The translations under genes were made by a program, and so were the position numbers. A stretch of DNA of 64,000 nucleotides, from positions 1 through 64,000 of the forward strand of contig NZ_BMOQ01000005.1 of the NCBI RefSeq assembly GCF_014647155.1, written 5' to 3'. Under the pieces are notes generated by a model that was not told the DNA's origin, did not search any database, and was given only the letters and a program-made list of their open reading frames with translations. Of this stretch, positions 35,910-45,390 are shown one piece after another (positions within the stretch are counted from its first letter, which is position 1; each line of letters starts with the position of its first letter). This DNA is from Halarchaeum nitratireducens. Lineage in GTDB: Archaea > Halobacteriota > Halobacteria > Halobacteriales > Halobacteriaceae.

Positions 35910-38900
35910 CCGCCGGGGCCTCCTCCCCGCTCGTCAGGTCGATCCCCGTCACGGCGCTGACGTTGTCGCCCTGCATCGTCACGCCGATGGCGCGCTCGGA
36001 GCGTTCGAGCATCGCCGAGCGGTGGCTGACGACGACGAACTGCGCGTTCTCCGCGAGCTCGTCCACGAGCTCGCCGACGCGCTCTGCGTTCACGGCGTCG
36101 AGGAACGCGTCGACCTCGTCGAGCGCGTAGAACGGCGCGGGGTTGTGCCGCTGGATGGCGAAGATGAACGCGAGCGCGGTCAGCGACTTCTCGCCGCCGC
36201 TCATCGCGTCGAGGCGCTGGACCGGCTTGTCCGCCGGTTGCGCCTTCATCGTCAGTCCGCCCTCGAAGGGGTCATCCTCGTTTTCGAGGACGAGCTCGCC
36301 GGAGCCCGCGGAGAGCCGCGAGAAGATCCGCTGGAAGTGCCCGTCGATCGCTTCGTAGGCGTCCATGAACGTCTCGCGCTTTTGCGACTCGTAGCTCTCG
36401 ATGCGCTCGCGGATCCCCTCGGCCTCCTCCACGAGCGTCTCGCGTTTCTCCTCAAGGTCTTCGAGGTCCGCCGCGACCTCGTCGTACTCCTCGATGGCGA
36501 GCATGTTGACCGGCTCCAAGGCCTCCATCTCCCGATCGAGGCGGGCCACCGTCTGCGCCACCTCGTCGATATCGGGGATCTCCGCGGGGTCGTAGTCGCC
36601 GACGGCGTCCTCCAGCCCCGCGATCTCCTCGCCGAGGCGCTCGGCCGCGCTCTCCAAACTCTCGACGCGGCTCTCGACGGCCTCGACCTTCTGCGCCTGC
36701 TCGTCGCGGGCGCGCTGGGCCTCCCTGAGGTCCGACTTGAGCGCCGCGCGCTCCTCCTTCAACTCCGCGAGCTCCGCTTCCAGCTCCTCGACCTCGGCCT
36801 CCTTTTCGGCGAGCGTCTCCTGCTTCGACTCGATCTCGGCCTCGAAGGCGTCGATCTTCTCCGCCTGCTCCGCCTTCGTGTTCTGGGCCGCTTCGACGTC
36901 GTCGTGGAGATCGTCGATCTCGTTTTCGGCGTACTGGTGTTGGAGTTGGAGGTCGTTGAGTTCGCCGTCCAGCGCGGACCGCCGGTCCTCGAGGTCGTCG
37001 ACCTCGGCTTCCAACTCCTCGCGGCGCGCGGTGAGTTCGGGGATCTCCGAGTCGGCGAGCTCCGCTTCCAGCGCCTCGATCTCCGCTTCGTGTTCGGCGA
37101 TCTCGTCCTCGCGTTCGGCGATCTCCTCGTCGAGCTCGCCCATCCGCTCGTCGACGTCGGCGCGCTCCGACTCGAGCTCCGCGATCCGAGATTCGAGCTC
37201 CTCGATCCGCGCCTCGGTGTCCTCCTTCTCGGCTTCCACGCGCTCGATGTCGGTTTCGAGCGAGCGGACGGTGTCCAGCGCGTCCGACTTCCGGTCGCGC
37301 GCGCCGTCGAGGCGCTCCTCGACGGCCCGGACGTCGTCCCGGATCGACTGCCGTTCGTCCTCCAAGTCGTTGATCCGTGCCGCGACCCGTTCGAGTTGGC
37401 CCTTCCCGGACTTCGAGAAGGAGTAGCGCGACCCCGAGCGGGAGCCGCCGGTCATCGCGCCGGACTTCTCGACGAGCTCGCCCTCGAGCGTGACGAGGCG
37501 GTAGTCGCCCATCAGGTCGCGCGCCGTCTCCATGTCCTCGACGACGAGCGTGTCGCCGAGCACGTACGAGAAGACGCCGGCGTACTGGCGGTCGAAGTCC
37601 ACGAGGTTGAACGCGAAGTCGACGACGCCGGGGGCGTCGGGCGCGCGCCCGAGCGAGCGCTCGTGCATCTCCGTCAGCGGCAGGAACGTCGCGCGCCCCG
37701 CGTTGCGCGACTTGAGGTACTCGATGCAGGACTGCCCGACGCCGTCGTCGTCCACGACGACGTGCGCCAGCCGTCCGCCGGCGGCCGTCTCCGCGGCCGT
37801 CGCGTACCGGCCCTCGACGCCGCCGAGCTGCGCGACGGTGCCGTGGACGCCCGCTTCGTCGCTGTTCAGGATCGTCGAGACCGCCCGCCCGTACGACGAA
37901 TCACCGGACTCCTCGGCGTTCGCCTCCAGTCGCGCGTACTCCTCGCGCGCTTCCTGCAGGTCGTCCTCGACGTCGCTCAGGTCGGCCTGTCGCTCCCGTT
38001 TTTGCGCCTTGAGGTCGGCGACGACCTCCTCGATCTGCGCCTCGTTCGCCTCCGCCTTTTCGAGCTCGTCCCGCAGGTCGTCGAGGCGCTGGTCGAACTC
38101 CGGGAGCTCCGCGCGCGCGGCCTCCAGGTCCGATTCGGCCTCGCTCACGTCGTTCGAGCGACGCCGCGCCTCGTCGAGCAGGCGGTCCTTCTCGCGCTGG
38201 AGGTCGTTTCGCGCCTCCTTTTCCGCCTCCAGCCCCTCCTTTTCCGCCTCCAGCTCGGCCTTCAGCTCGTCGAACTCGGTGTCGACGTCGTCGATCTGCG
38301 CCTCCACCTCCTCGATCTGCGCCTCCACCTCCTCGATGTCGGCCGTCACGGAGGCCTTCTCGACTTTCACCTCGCGGATCTCACCTTCGAGGTCGTCGAG
38401 CTCCTCGTTCTTCCGGTCGATGGCGACGAACGCCTCGCGGCGCTCGTTCTCCGCGCGCTCGCGGCGCTCCTCGGCCGACTCGATCTTGTCCTCCAGGCGA
38501 CTGATGTCGCCTTTGACCTCCTCGATCTCGCGCTTGACGGCGAGCTGCTCGTCCTCGCCGGTGCGCTCGATCTCCGCGTTCAGCTCGTCGAGCTCCTCGT
38601 CGAGGCGCGCGACCCGCCCGCGGCGCGTGTCGAGTTCGTCTCGCAGTTCCGCGAGCTCGGCCGTGCGCTCCGCGACGTCGGCCTCGGTCGCCTCCAGATC
38701 GGCGCGTTTCTCCTCCAGCTCGGCGGCCTTGCGGTAGGACTCGTACTCGGACTTCTCCTCTTTGAGCTCCTGGTACTCCAGGGCCGTCTCGCGCTCGCCT
38801 TCGAGCTGATCGAGTCGATCGCGTTTCTCGGCGATGCGGAGGTCCGCCTCCTCGATGCGGTCCTCGACGACGTCGAGCTCCTCGTAGGCGTCGTCCTTCT

Positions 38901-39477
38901 TCGCGTCGAACTCGGCGACGCCGGCGATCTCGTCGATGATCTCCCGGCGCTCGCCGGGCGTCATGTTGATGATGCCGGTGACGTCGCCCTGCATGACGAC
39001 GTTGTACCCCTCGGGGGTGATGCCGGCCTGCGCGAGCAGGTCCTGGACGTCGGAGAGGTTCACCGAGCGGCCGTTGAGGTAGTAGTAGGAGTAGTAGTTG
39101 TCCTCGGTGCGTTTCACGCGGCGCTTCACCGTGATCGTCTCCACGTCGCCGATGTCGTCGCTTCCGGCGGCGTTGACGACCTGCGAGCGGGAGAGCGTCC
39201 GATCGGCGTTGTTCAGGACGACTTCGACGCTCGCCTCTCGCGGCCCCACGTCCTCGCCGTCGCCGTCGTGGCTCGGGTTGTAGATGAGGTCGGTGAGTTT
39301 CTCGGCGCGCATGCCGCGGGTGCGCGCGAGACCGAGCGCGAAGAGGACGGCGTCGATGATGTTGGACTTCCCGCTGCCGTTCGGGCCGCTGATCGTCGTG
39401 AAGTCCTCGTAGAACGGGATGCGCGTGGTCCGCCCGAAGCTCTTGAAGTTCTCGAGAACGATTTCGTCGATGTACAT
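35902..39477 (-). CDS. smc: Chromosome segregation protein SMC
   Basis: An 1191-residue SMC ATPase. The head has the Walker A motif GPNGSGKSN (about 33-41), the C-terminal signature MSGGEKSLTALAF and the Walker B ALDEVDAFLDA. Two long acidic coiled coils (about 165-510 and 680-1030) flank a hinge near 520-670 (GVHGTVAQLGGVEG; GKGQLERV after it). Length is normal. It works with ScpA in chromosome organisation. The gene lies 18 nt after a small coiled-coil gene and overlaps scpA by 8 nt, forming a three-gene operon. Confidence 0.95.
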   Translation of the reverse strand: MYIDEIVLENFKSFGRTTRIPFYEDFTTISGPNGSGKSNIIDAVLFALGLARTRGMRAEKLTDLIYNPSHDGDGEDVGPREASVEVVLNNADRTLSRSQVVNAAGSDDIGDVETITVKRRVKRTEDNYYSYYYLNGRSVNLSDVQDLLAQAGITPEGYNVVMQGDVTGIINMTPGERREIIDEIAGVAEFDAKKDDAYEELDVVEDRIEEADLRIAEKRDRLDQLEGERETALEYQELKEEKSEYESYRKAAELEEKRADLEATEADVAERTAELAELRDELDTRRGRVARLDEELDELNAEIERTGEDEQLAVKREIEEVKGDISRLEDKIESAEERRERAENERREAFVAIDRKNEELDDLEGEIREVKVEKASVTADIEEVEAQIEEVEAQIDDVDTEFDELKAELEAEKEGLEAEKEARNDLQREKDRLLDEARRRSNDVSEAESDLEAARAELPEFDQRLDDLRDELEKAEANEAQIEEVVADLKAQKRERQADLSDVEDDLQEAREEYARLEANAEESGDSSYGRAVSTILNSDEAGVHGTVAQLGGVEGRYATAAETAAGGRLAHVVVDDDGVGQSCIEYLKSRNAGRATFLPLTEMHERSLGRAPDAPGVVDFAFNLVDFDRQYAGVFSYVLGDTLVVEDMETARDLMGDYRLVTLEGELVEKSGAMTGGSRSGSRYSFSKSGKGQLERVAARINDLEDERQSIRDDVRAVEERLDGARDRKSDALDTVRSLETDIERVEAEKEDTEARIEELESRIAELESERADVDERMGELDEEIAEREDEIAEHEAEIEALEAELADSEIPELTARREELEAEVDDLEDRRSALDGELNDLQLQHQYAENEIDDLHDDVEAAQNTKAEQAEKIDAFEAEIESKQETLAEKEAEVEELEAELAELKEERAALKSDLREAQRARDEQAQKVEAVESRVESLESAAERLGEEIAGLEDAVGDYDPAEIPDIDEVAQTVARLDREMEALEPVNMLAIEEYDEVAADLEDLEEKRETLVEEAEGIRERIESYESQKRETFMDAYEAIDGHFQRIFSRLSAGSGELVLENEDDPFEGGLTMKAQPADKPVQRLDAMSGGEKSLTALAFIFAIQRHNPAPFYALDEVDAFLDAVNAERVGELVDELAENAQFVVVSHRSAMLERSERAIGVTMQGDNVSAVTGIDLTSGEEAPADD

Positions 39478-39495
39478 CTGGTGGGACGCGGAGCC

Positions 39496-39840
39496 TCAGG
39501 CGACGATGATGTCGTCGAAGTCGGACTCCTCGTCGGTCTCCTCGGCACCCTCCGCGGGTGTGTCTTCCGGTTCGGCGGCCGCGGCGTCTGCGGCGTCCGC
39601 GTCGCCGCCGGCGGCCTCAGTCGTGGCGCTCCGCTCCGCGGCGCCGCCCTCGTCGGGCGCGCCGGCGGCGAGCGGTTCGCTCTCGGGGCGACCCGCGCTC
39701 TCGTGGGCGTCGTGGTAGTTCTCCAACTCTCGGATGCGCTCGTTCGCGTCGACGAGTTCCTCGGTCAGCCCGCGGACCGTGGCCTCGAGTTCCTTCACGC
39801 GGTTTTCGAGCGCGGCGACGTCCTCGCTATCGTTCGACAT
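39496..39840 (-). CDS. Small acidic coiled-coil protein upstream of smc
   Basis: A 114-residue protein. Residues about 7-45 form a coiled coil (VAALENRVKELEATVRGL), sometimes annotated as bZIP-like in haloarchaea (DUF7518), followed by a disordered acidic alanine-rich tail ending ESDFDDIIVA. The position directly before smc suggests a role in chromosome organisation, but that is inference from context only. The ATG at 39840 is just upstream of the coil. Confidence 0.72.
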   Translation of the reverse strand: MSNDSEDVAALENRVKELEATVRGLTEELVDANERIRELENYHDAHESAGRPESEPLAAGAPDEGGAAERSATTEAAGGDADAADAAAAEPEDTPAEGAEETDEESDFDDIIVA

Positions 39841-39988
39841 AGACGCACACAGGGACTCCCCGATTATAAGCGTGTGGCGGCCGCGCGTCAGACGTACGGC
39901 AGACGACTGGCTGCTGGGTGCGGGGCGTACGGCGAGCGCGGGCGTGCCTTCGTCACGACTAAGCCGCCGGGCGTCGAATCCACCCGTA

Positions 39989-41464
39989 ATGAGCACGCAG
40001 GCCGCCACGGAGGACCTCGCCGCCGTCATCGGACTGGAGGTCCACGTGCAACTGGAGACGGACACCAAGATCTTCTGCGGGTGTTCGACCGACGCCGCGG
40101 ACGCCGAGCCGAACACGCACACCTGCCCGACGTGTCTCGGCCTTCCGGGCGCCCTCCCGGTCCTCAACGAGGGTGCGGTCGAAGCCGCCGTCCGTTTGGG
40201 GAAGGCCCTCCACGCCGACATCCCCGAGCGGACGACCTTCCACCGGAAGAACTACTTCTACCCCGACCTCCCGAAGGGCTTCCAGCTCACCCAGTACGAC
40301 GCGCCGATCTGTCAGGACGGCGAGCTCGAGGTCCGCGTCGAGGACCGACGCCGCGAGATCGGCATCACGCGCGCGCACCTCGAAGAGGACCCGGGGAGCC
40401 TCCAGCACGTCGGCGGACAGATCGACACCGCCGACTACACGAAAGTCGACTACAACCGCGCCGGGACTCCGCTGGTGGAGATCGTCACCGAACCCGACTT
40501 CCGCTCCCCCGACGAGACCCGCGCCTTCCTCGCCAAACTGGAGGAGGTCCTCGAATACCTCGGCGTCTACGACGCCGAACGCGACGGGAGCCTCCGCGTC
40601 GACGCGAACATCTCGATGGTCCCCGCGGACGAGCTGGACGGCGACGTCGACGCGTCCCTCCTCGAAGAGGCGAACCGGACCGAGGTGAAGAACATCTCCA
40701 GTCACAAGGGCGCTCAACAGGCCCTCGCCTACGAGGTGACGCGCCAGCGCAACGCCATCCAGCGTGGGCGGGAGGTCGAGCAGGAGACGCGCCACTGGGA
40801 CGAGAGCAGGGGGATCACGGTCTCGATGCGCTCGAAGGAGGCCGAGAAGGACTATCGCTACTTCGAGGAGGCCGACCTCCCGCCCCTCGAGGTCTCGGAC
40901 TGGAAGGAGCGCTTGGAGATCCCCGAACTCCCCGACGCGCGCCGCGAGCGCTTCCGCGAGGAGTACGGCCTCTCGGCGGAGGCGGCGAGCAAACTCACCT
41001 CCACGAAGGAGGTCGCGGACTTCTTCGAGGACGTGGCCGAGCAGTACGACCCCGACCTCGCGGCGACGTGGGTCGCCGACAACCTCCTCGGCGAACTCAA
41101 CTATCGGGACATGGCGGTGACGGACCTCGGCGGGCGTCTCAGTAAGTTCGAGCGCCTCGTCGAACTCGTCGCCGAGGACGAGATCACGGAGAAGAACGCG
41201 CGCGAGGTCGTCCTGCGCGGGATGCTCGACGAGGGCCAGACGCCGGACGAGATCGTCGAGGCCGAGGACCTCGGGAAGACGAGCGGCGACGAGGTGCAGG
41301 CCGCGGTCGAGGCCGCCATCGCGGAGAACCCGGACGCCGTCGCCGACTACGAGTCCGGCGACGAGGGCGCGATCAACTTCCTCGTGGGACAGGTGATGCA
41401 GAAGACCGGCGGGAGCGCGGACCCCGGGCAGGTCAACGGCCTGCTACGCGAGGAGCTGGAGTAA
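39989..41464 (+). CDS. gatB: Aspartyl/glutamyl-tRNA amidotransferase subunit B
   Basis: A 491-residue GatB. The N-terminal cradle has VIGLEVHVQLETDTKIFCGC, HTCPTCLGLPGALPVLN (zinc-type cysteines), GFQLTQYDAPIC and the phosphorylation-domain signatures. The C-terminal YqeY-like tail (about 340-491) is the tRNA-binding part. It works with GatA and GatC to amidate mischarged Asp-tRNA(Asn), and those genes are not in this window. A GACTAAGCC element lies 28 nt before the ATG at 39989; an open frame extends upstream but without support. Confidence 0.93.
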   Translation: MSTQAATEDLAAVIGLEVHVQLETDTKIFCGCSTDAADAEPNTHTCPTCLGLPGALPVLNEGAVEAAVRLGKALHADIPERTTFHRKNYFYPDLPKGFQLTQYDAPICQDGELEVRVEDRRREIGITRAHLEEDPGSLQHVGGQIDTADYTKVDYNRAGTPLVEIVTEPDFRSPDETRAFLAKLEEVLEYLGVYDAERDGSLRVDANISMVPADELDGDVDASLLEEANRTEVKNISSHKGAQQALAYEVTRQRNAIQRGREVEQETRHWDESRGITVSMRSKEAEKDYRYFEEADLPPLEVSDWKERLEIPELPDARRERFREEYGLSAEAASKLTSTKEVADFFEDVAEQYDPDLAATWVADNLLGELNYRDMAVTDLGGRLSKFERLVELVAEDEITEKNAREVVLRGMLDEGQTPDEIVEAEDLGKTSGDEVQAAVEAAIAENPDAVADYESGDEGAINFLVGQVMQKTGGSADPGQVNGLLREELE

Positions 41465-41836
41465 TCAGACCTCGACGCCGCCGACCTCGAAGAACCGCCC
41501 GTCCGCGACGTAGTTGACGCCGATGAGGGCGATGCAGAGACCGCCGAGGACGGGAACGACCCGCGGGAGGACGCCCTCGCCGACCGTGAGGGCGCTGACC
41601 GCCATCGAAGCCCCGAGAACGACGTCGCCGAACCCCACCAGCCGGAGCGCGCCGACGCGCTCGCGGAGCGGGTTCGCGAAGCCGCCGGCGACACAGCAGA
41701 GGCCCGCGAGCGCGAGCAGGCCGAGTTGGACGGCGACGAGTCCGTGGAGCGCGTCGAGTCCGAAGCCGACGACGAACGCGGCGGTGAGTGCGAGGAGGAC
41801 TCCCCCGAGGTAGCCGAAGTAACGCACGTGGACCAT
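41465..41836 (-). CDS. Small four-helix membrane protein
   Basis: A 123-residue protein with four hydrophobic segments (about 5-26, 29-50, 63-82, 88-110). I do not recognise the family; small haloarchaeal membrane proteins of this size are common. The stop is immediately adjacent to the gatB stop. The upstream region between this gene and the dehydratase gene holds the 53-bp hairpin array, which would lie in or before its 5' region. Confidence 0.6.
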   Translation of the reverse strand: MVHVRYFGYLGGVLLALTAAFVVGFGLDALHGLVAVQLGLLALAGLCCVAGGFANPLRERVGALRLVGFGDVVLGASMAVSALTVGEGVLPRVVPVLGGLCIALIGVNYVADGRFFEVGGVEV

Positions 41837-41896
41837 ACACGGGCGTTCGACGCGGCCGACGAAGAACGTTCGCCCACGCCGCCGCGTCTCGTCCGG

Positions 41897-42109
41897 TTCG
41901 ACGATGCCGTTCGGGCCTCGTCGAATCCCGTGGATCGGTGGTTCGCGTGCCCGACGAGTGGGGTCACGCCTCGTCGAACTGGGCAGGACGAAGTCCTGCA
42001 TGCTCGACGAAGCCTTTCAGACTTCGTCGAACTCCGCGAATCGGAGAGTCACGTGCTCGACGAGCCGTTTCACGCCTCGTCGAACAGCGTCTCGCCCTCG
42101 ACCATATGC
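41897..42109. repeat. Four-unit 53-bp tandem array of inverted repeats
   Basis: TCGTCGAA occurs at 41918, 41971, 42024 and 42077, exactly 53 bp apart. Each copy pairs with an upstream TCGACGA-type arm: 41897-41904 with 41918-41925; 41952-41958 with 41970-41976; 42004-42012 with 42022-42030; 42057-42064 with 42076-42083. The loops are 9-13 nt. Stem ends covary (GAG/CTC, GAAG/CTTC, TTCGACGA/TCGTCGAA). The stretches between units hold smaller hairpins: GCAGGAC-gaa-GTCCTGC at 41983-41999 and CTCCG-cgaat-CGGAG at 42032-42046. The last unit extends into the dehydratase gene, with the stop codon in its loop. Confidence 0.85.
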
Positions 42110-43308
42110 GCCTCGACGGCGTCCATGTCGAGCGTGAGGCCGAGGCCGGGCGTCTCGGGGACCTTGATTCGGCCGTCCTCGATCACGTCCTCTTCCACGA
42201 GGTCCTCCCACCAGCCGAGCTCGTAGGAGTGGTACTCGACGGCGAGCGCGTTCGGGATGGCGGCGCCGACCTGCGCGGACGCCATCGTGGCGATCGGCGA
42301 GGAGACGTTGTGCATCGCCACCGGGACGTAGTACTGGTTTGCCACGTCGGCGATCTTCTGCGTCTCGCGCATCCCGCCGACCTTCGGGAGGTCGGGCGCG
42401 ACGATGTCGACCGCCTGGTTCTCGATGAGGCGACGCTCCTCCGTCACTCGGTACCTGTTCTCGCCGACCGTGATCGGCGTCAGCGTCGACTTCGTGACCT
42501 CCTCTTGGACCTCGAGGTTCTCCGGGGGAACGGGGTCTTCGAGCCACCAGACGTCGTACTCCTCGATCGCGGACGCGAGGCGCTTCGCCGACCCGCCGGA
42601 GAACGTCCAGTGGCAGTCGAAGGCGACGTCCGCGCGGTCCTTCACGCGCTCGGTGACGGCCTCCACGATCTCGGCCTTGTGGCGGATCTCGCCCGGCCGG
42701 AGGTGGCGGTTCGCGCGGTCCTTCTCGTGACCGCTCGGGACGTCGAGGTCGAACTTGAGGGCGTCGTAGCCGAGCTCCTCGACGACGCGCTCGGCCTCGT
42801 CGGCGCAGGCCTGCGGATCGGCCTCCGACTCGGTGTGACAGTCGCAGTACACCCGCACCTCGTCGCGGTACTTCCCGCCGAGAAGCTGATACGCGGGGAC
42901 GTCGAGGATCTTGCCCGCGAGGTCGTGAAGCGCGACCTCGATGCCGGCGATGGCGGTCACGGTGACGCCCTCGACGCTCCCCTCGCCGCTCATCTTCTGG
43001 ACGAGGTGCTCGTAGAGCCGGTCGATGTCGAGGGGGTTCTCGCCGATGACGAACGGCGCCATCCGGTCGATCAGCTCGGGGACGCCCGCGCCCCAGTAGG
43101 CCTCGCCCGTGCCGACCACGCCGGCGTCGGTGTAGATCCGGACGAGCGTCCACGGGAAGTTCCCGTCGACCATCGTCGTCTGCACGTCGGTGATCTCGAC
43201 GTCGCGCCCGCCGCCGCGCTCCGCCGTGACGCCCATCGTCTCCGCGGAGAGCTCGCGCATCGTGTACTCCGCGTTCGGATCGTGGAGGTCTCGGTAGTCC
43301 TTCGCCAT
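42070..43308 (-). CDS. Enolase-superfamily sugar-acid dehydratase (XacD-like)
   Basis: A 412-residue mandelate racemase/muconate-lactonising family protein, close in length and pattern to haloarchaeal sugar-acid dehydratases such as D-xylonate dehydratase XacD. Visible elements: GEAYWGAGVPELIDRM, ALKFDLDVPSGHEKDR, the metal-ligand stretches FDCHW, WWLEDPVPPEN and GENRYR, and AMHNVSSPIATMASAQ with a catalytic-type histidine. It should dehydrate a sugar acid such as xylonate or galactonate to a 2-keto-3-deoxy acid. The ATG at 43308 has a GATTTAC element about 28 nt upstream. No other pentose-pathway gene is adjacent. Confidence 0.83.
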   Translation of the reverse strand: MAKDYRDLHDPNAEYTMRELSAETMGVTAERGGGRDVEITDVQTTMVDGNFPWTLVRIYTDAGVVGTGEAYWGAGVPELIDRMAPFVIGENPLDIDRLYEHLVQKMSGEGSVEGVTVTAIAGIEVALHDLAGKILDVPAYQLLGGKYRDEVRVYCDCHTESEADPQACADEAERVVEELGYDALKFDLDVPSGHEKDRANRHLRPGEIRHKAEIVEAVTERVKDRADVAFDCHWTFSGGSAKRLASAIEEYDVWWLEDPVPPENLEVQEEVTKSTLTPITVGENRYRVTEERRLIENQAVDIVAPDLPKVGGMRETQKIADVANQYYVPVAMHNVSSPIATMASAQVGAAIPNALAVEYHSYELGWWEDLVEEDVIEDGRIKVPETPGLGLTLDMDAVEAHMVEGETLFDEA

Positions 43309-43356
43309 AGTGGCGAGGTTCACTCGGCGTAGGGTAAATCTTGTGAGTCTTTCCTG

Positions 43357-44568
43357 TTAGTCTCCGTCCGCGAGTCGGTTGAGGGCGTAGACCGTCCGGA
43401 GGACGTTGCCGGCGGCGCCCTGCGCGTACGTGAGGCCGTCGGTCTCCCGGACGTGATCGAGGACGCGCATCGAGGCGTGCTCGGGCGCCGCGGCGATCCC
43501 CGCGTCGTTCGCCGCCGCCCACTCCATCACGCGGAGGTCGCTCTTCGAGTCGCCCATCACGAGCGTGAACGGGTCGTCGATCCCGAGCACGTCGAGTGCG
43601 GCCTCGACGCCCGCGACCTTGTCGAGCTCGCGCGCCGTCACTTCCGCCGCGTCGCCCTCGTAGTAGGCGAGCTGCACCCGTCCGAGGACGTTCTCCACCC
43701 CCTCCGGGACGGCCTCTCCGTCGGGGAGGACGCCCGCCTCGTCGAGGACCGCCGCGATCTCCGGGTCGCGCGTCGCGTAGTAGGCGCGCACGTCCGCGGG
43801 CGTCGCGCCGTCGATCGCCGCCGCGAGGAGTTCGGTGACGTAAACGATGGCGTCGTCGATGATCTCGACGGCGGCCTCGCTCCCCGTCTCGTGGTTCGGC
43901 TTCAGGGTGACGTTGAACTCGTTGCCCTGCAGGTGACACCCCCGTCGGACGCCCTCGGGCGCGTCGGGCAGGACGCGCGAGCGGACGTACCCGAAGACGT
44001 CACGGACGCGCTCGTCGAGGTCCTCGTAGAGCAGGCGCTTCGTCTCCGATCCGTGGCCGGGCGTGAACACGCCGCTGCCGGCCTCGTAGACCACGGAGAC
44101 GTCCCCCGAGTGGACGAACTCGTTGCCGAGCCCCTGATTAAGGAACCCCTTCACGTTCTCCAGCGTCTGACCCGTACAGACGACGATCGGGACGTCGTGC
44201 TCGTGGAAGACGGTGAGGAGGTGGAGTGTCTCGCGCGGGATCTCGTTGTCCGTGCTGCCCGCCGAACGCAGCGTCTCGTCGACGTCGAGCACGAGGACGT
44301 TCACCGGCCGCTCGTGCTTGCTGTGGAGGTCGAGAGCGGTGAACGCCTGCTCGCGCGTCGCGTGCGCGGCGAGCGACGCGTACGTCTCGCCGTGCGCGTC
44401 CGCCACCGCGTCCCGGCGCTGTGCGAGCTCGTCGCTCGCCTCCTCCCAGTACTCCAGCGCCACCCGCGAGTCGACCGGCGGGAAGAGGTCGATGAAGTCC
44501 TGATACGCGCGGAGCGTGTCGGTGTCGAACGTCTCGTACAGCGCGTACAGCTCGTCGTACCGCTCCAT
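43357..44568 (-). CDS. HAD superfamily hydrolase
   Basis: A 403-residue protein. The first 90 residues are an additional helical domain. The HAD core starts at VLVLDVDETLRSAG (motif I), then VVCTGQT (motif II) and MGDSKSDLRVMEWA (motif IV), with a long cap insertion between, resembling sucrose/mannosyl-phosphoglycerate-type phosphatases. The substrate is unknown. The start at 44568 is supported by a TTTATAC element 26 nt upstream on the complement. It diverges from gfcR. Confidence 0.8.
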   Translation of the reverse strand: MERYDELYALYETFDTDTLRAYQDFIDLFPPVDSRVALEYWEEASDELAQRRDAVADAHGETYASLAAHATREQAFTALDLHSKHERPVNVLVLDVDETLRSAGSTDNEIPRETLHLLTVFHEHDVPIVVCTGQTLENVKGFLNQGLGNEFVHSGDVSVVYEAGSGVFTPGHGSETKRLLYEDLDERVRDVFGYVRSRVLPDAPEGVRRGCHLQGNEFNVTLKPNHETGSEAAVEIIDDAIVYVTELLAAAIDGATPADVRAYYATRDPEIAAVLDEAGVLPDGEAVPEGVENVLGRVQLAYYEGDAAEVTARELDKVAGVEAALDVLGIDDPFTLVMGDSKSDLRVMEWAAANDAGIAAAPEHASMRVLDHVRETDGLTYAQGAAGNVLRTVYALNRLADGD

Positions 44569-44590
44569 GGTCCGTGTCGTCGCCGTCGCC

Positions 44591-44597
44591 GTATAAA
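44591..44597 (-). promoter_or_regulatory. TATA box of the HAD gene
   Basis: The complement reads TTTATAC, centred 26 nt before the ATG at 44568, setting a leaderless start and ruling out the open frame that runs further upstream. The divergent gfcR gene has a weaker CCATACAA centred about 26 nt before its own ATG. Confidence 0.6.
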
Positions 44598-44708
44598 TGG
44601 CCCCGGTCGCGTCCCATCGCGCGGCGCCGTGCCCCGTCGTCGGTGCCGGGGGTCGCTCGTCTGTCGGCAACGAAACGACCATACAACCGGCCCCCGAAGC
44701 CGCACGAC

Positions 44709-45380
44709 ATGAAGAACGTCGACGACCTCATCGACAGCGCCGGCGACCTCGCCGCCCGCGGGCTCTCGCGGGGCGAGATCGCGGACGAACTGAACGTCTC
44801 GCGCGAGACGGCGAGCTGGCTCGTCGAGCGCGCCGGCCGGAGCACCGGCGCCGCCGAGACCGAGACGGGGAGCGCGGCGACCGGCGGCCCGCAGGACGTC
44901 CACGTCGACTGGAGCGCGATCGGCGAGGCGGGCGCGCGCCTCTCCGCCGTCGGCGCCGCGCTCGCCGACCTCCTCCGGGAGCATAGCCACGACGTCGACC
45001 TCGTCATCGGGGTCGAGAAGGCCGGCGTCCCGCTCGCCACCGCCGTCGCGCGCGAGCTCGAGACCGACCTCGGGACGTACACCCCCCGCAAGCACCAGTG
45101 GGAGGAGGGGGACATCGAGGACCTCGGCGGGAGCTTCAGCCGCAACTTCGCGCAGGTCGAGGGCCGCGACTGCTTCATCGTCGACGACACCATCACCTCC
45201 GGCACCACGATCAACGAGACAATCGAGGCCATCGAGGAGAGCGGCGGGCACGCCATCGCCGCGTCCGTTCTCGTCGACAAACAGGGCGTCGGCGACGTCG
45301 ACGGCGTTCCCGTCGACGCGCTCATGCAGGTCATCCGCGTCGGAAACGACGGCGACGGCGACGTCGGGGCCGACGAGTAA
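44709..45380 (+). CDS. gfcR: GfcR-type transcriptional regulator (PRTase-like)
   Basis: A 223-residue protein with an N-terminal helix-turn-helix (LAARGLSRGEIADELNVSRE, about 16-35) followed by an orotate phosphoribosyltransferase-like domain with the PRPP loop FIVDDTITSGTT (about 159-170). This architecture is that of GfcR, which in Haloferax activates glycolytic and sugar-catabolic genes. The PRTase domain probably senses a phosphorylated metabolite. The ATG at 44709 removes an open frame that runs through the divergent promoter. It diverges from the HAD gene. Confidence 0.86.
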   Translation: MKNVDDLIDSAGDLAARGLSRGEIADELNVSRETASWLVERAGRSTGAAETETGSAATGGPQDVHVDWSAIGEAGARLSAVGAALADLLREHSHDVDLVIGVEKAGVPLATAVARELETDLGTYTPRKHQWEEGDIEDLGGSFSRNFAQVEGRDCFIVDDTITSGTTINETIEAIEESGGHAIAASVLVDKQGVGDVDGVPVDALMQVIRVGNDGDGDVGADE

Positions 45381-45390
45381 GGCCGTTCGG

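Noticed and set aside
35545-41145. 1866-codon plus-strand frame opposite scpA and smc
   Set aside because: It mirrors the codon bias of the SMC coiled coil on the other strand and overlaps five well-supported genes.
41897-42109. CRISPR array
   Set aside because: The 53-bp spacing and partly palindromic repeat look CRISPR-like, but repeats are imperfect with covarying stems, the variable parts are themselves palindromic, one unit is coding and no cas gene is near.
41788-43332. 514-codon plus-strand frame through the dehydratase gene
   Set aside because: It is a shadow of the minus-strand dehydratase and the hairpin array; the basic, low-complexity product is not haloarchaeal in character.
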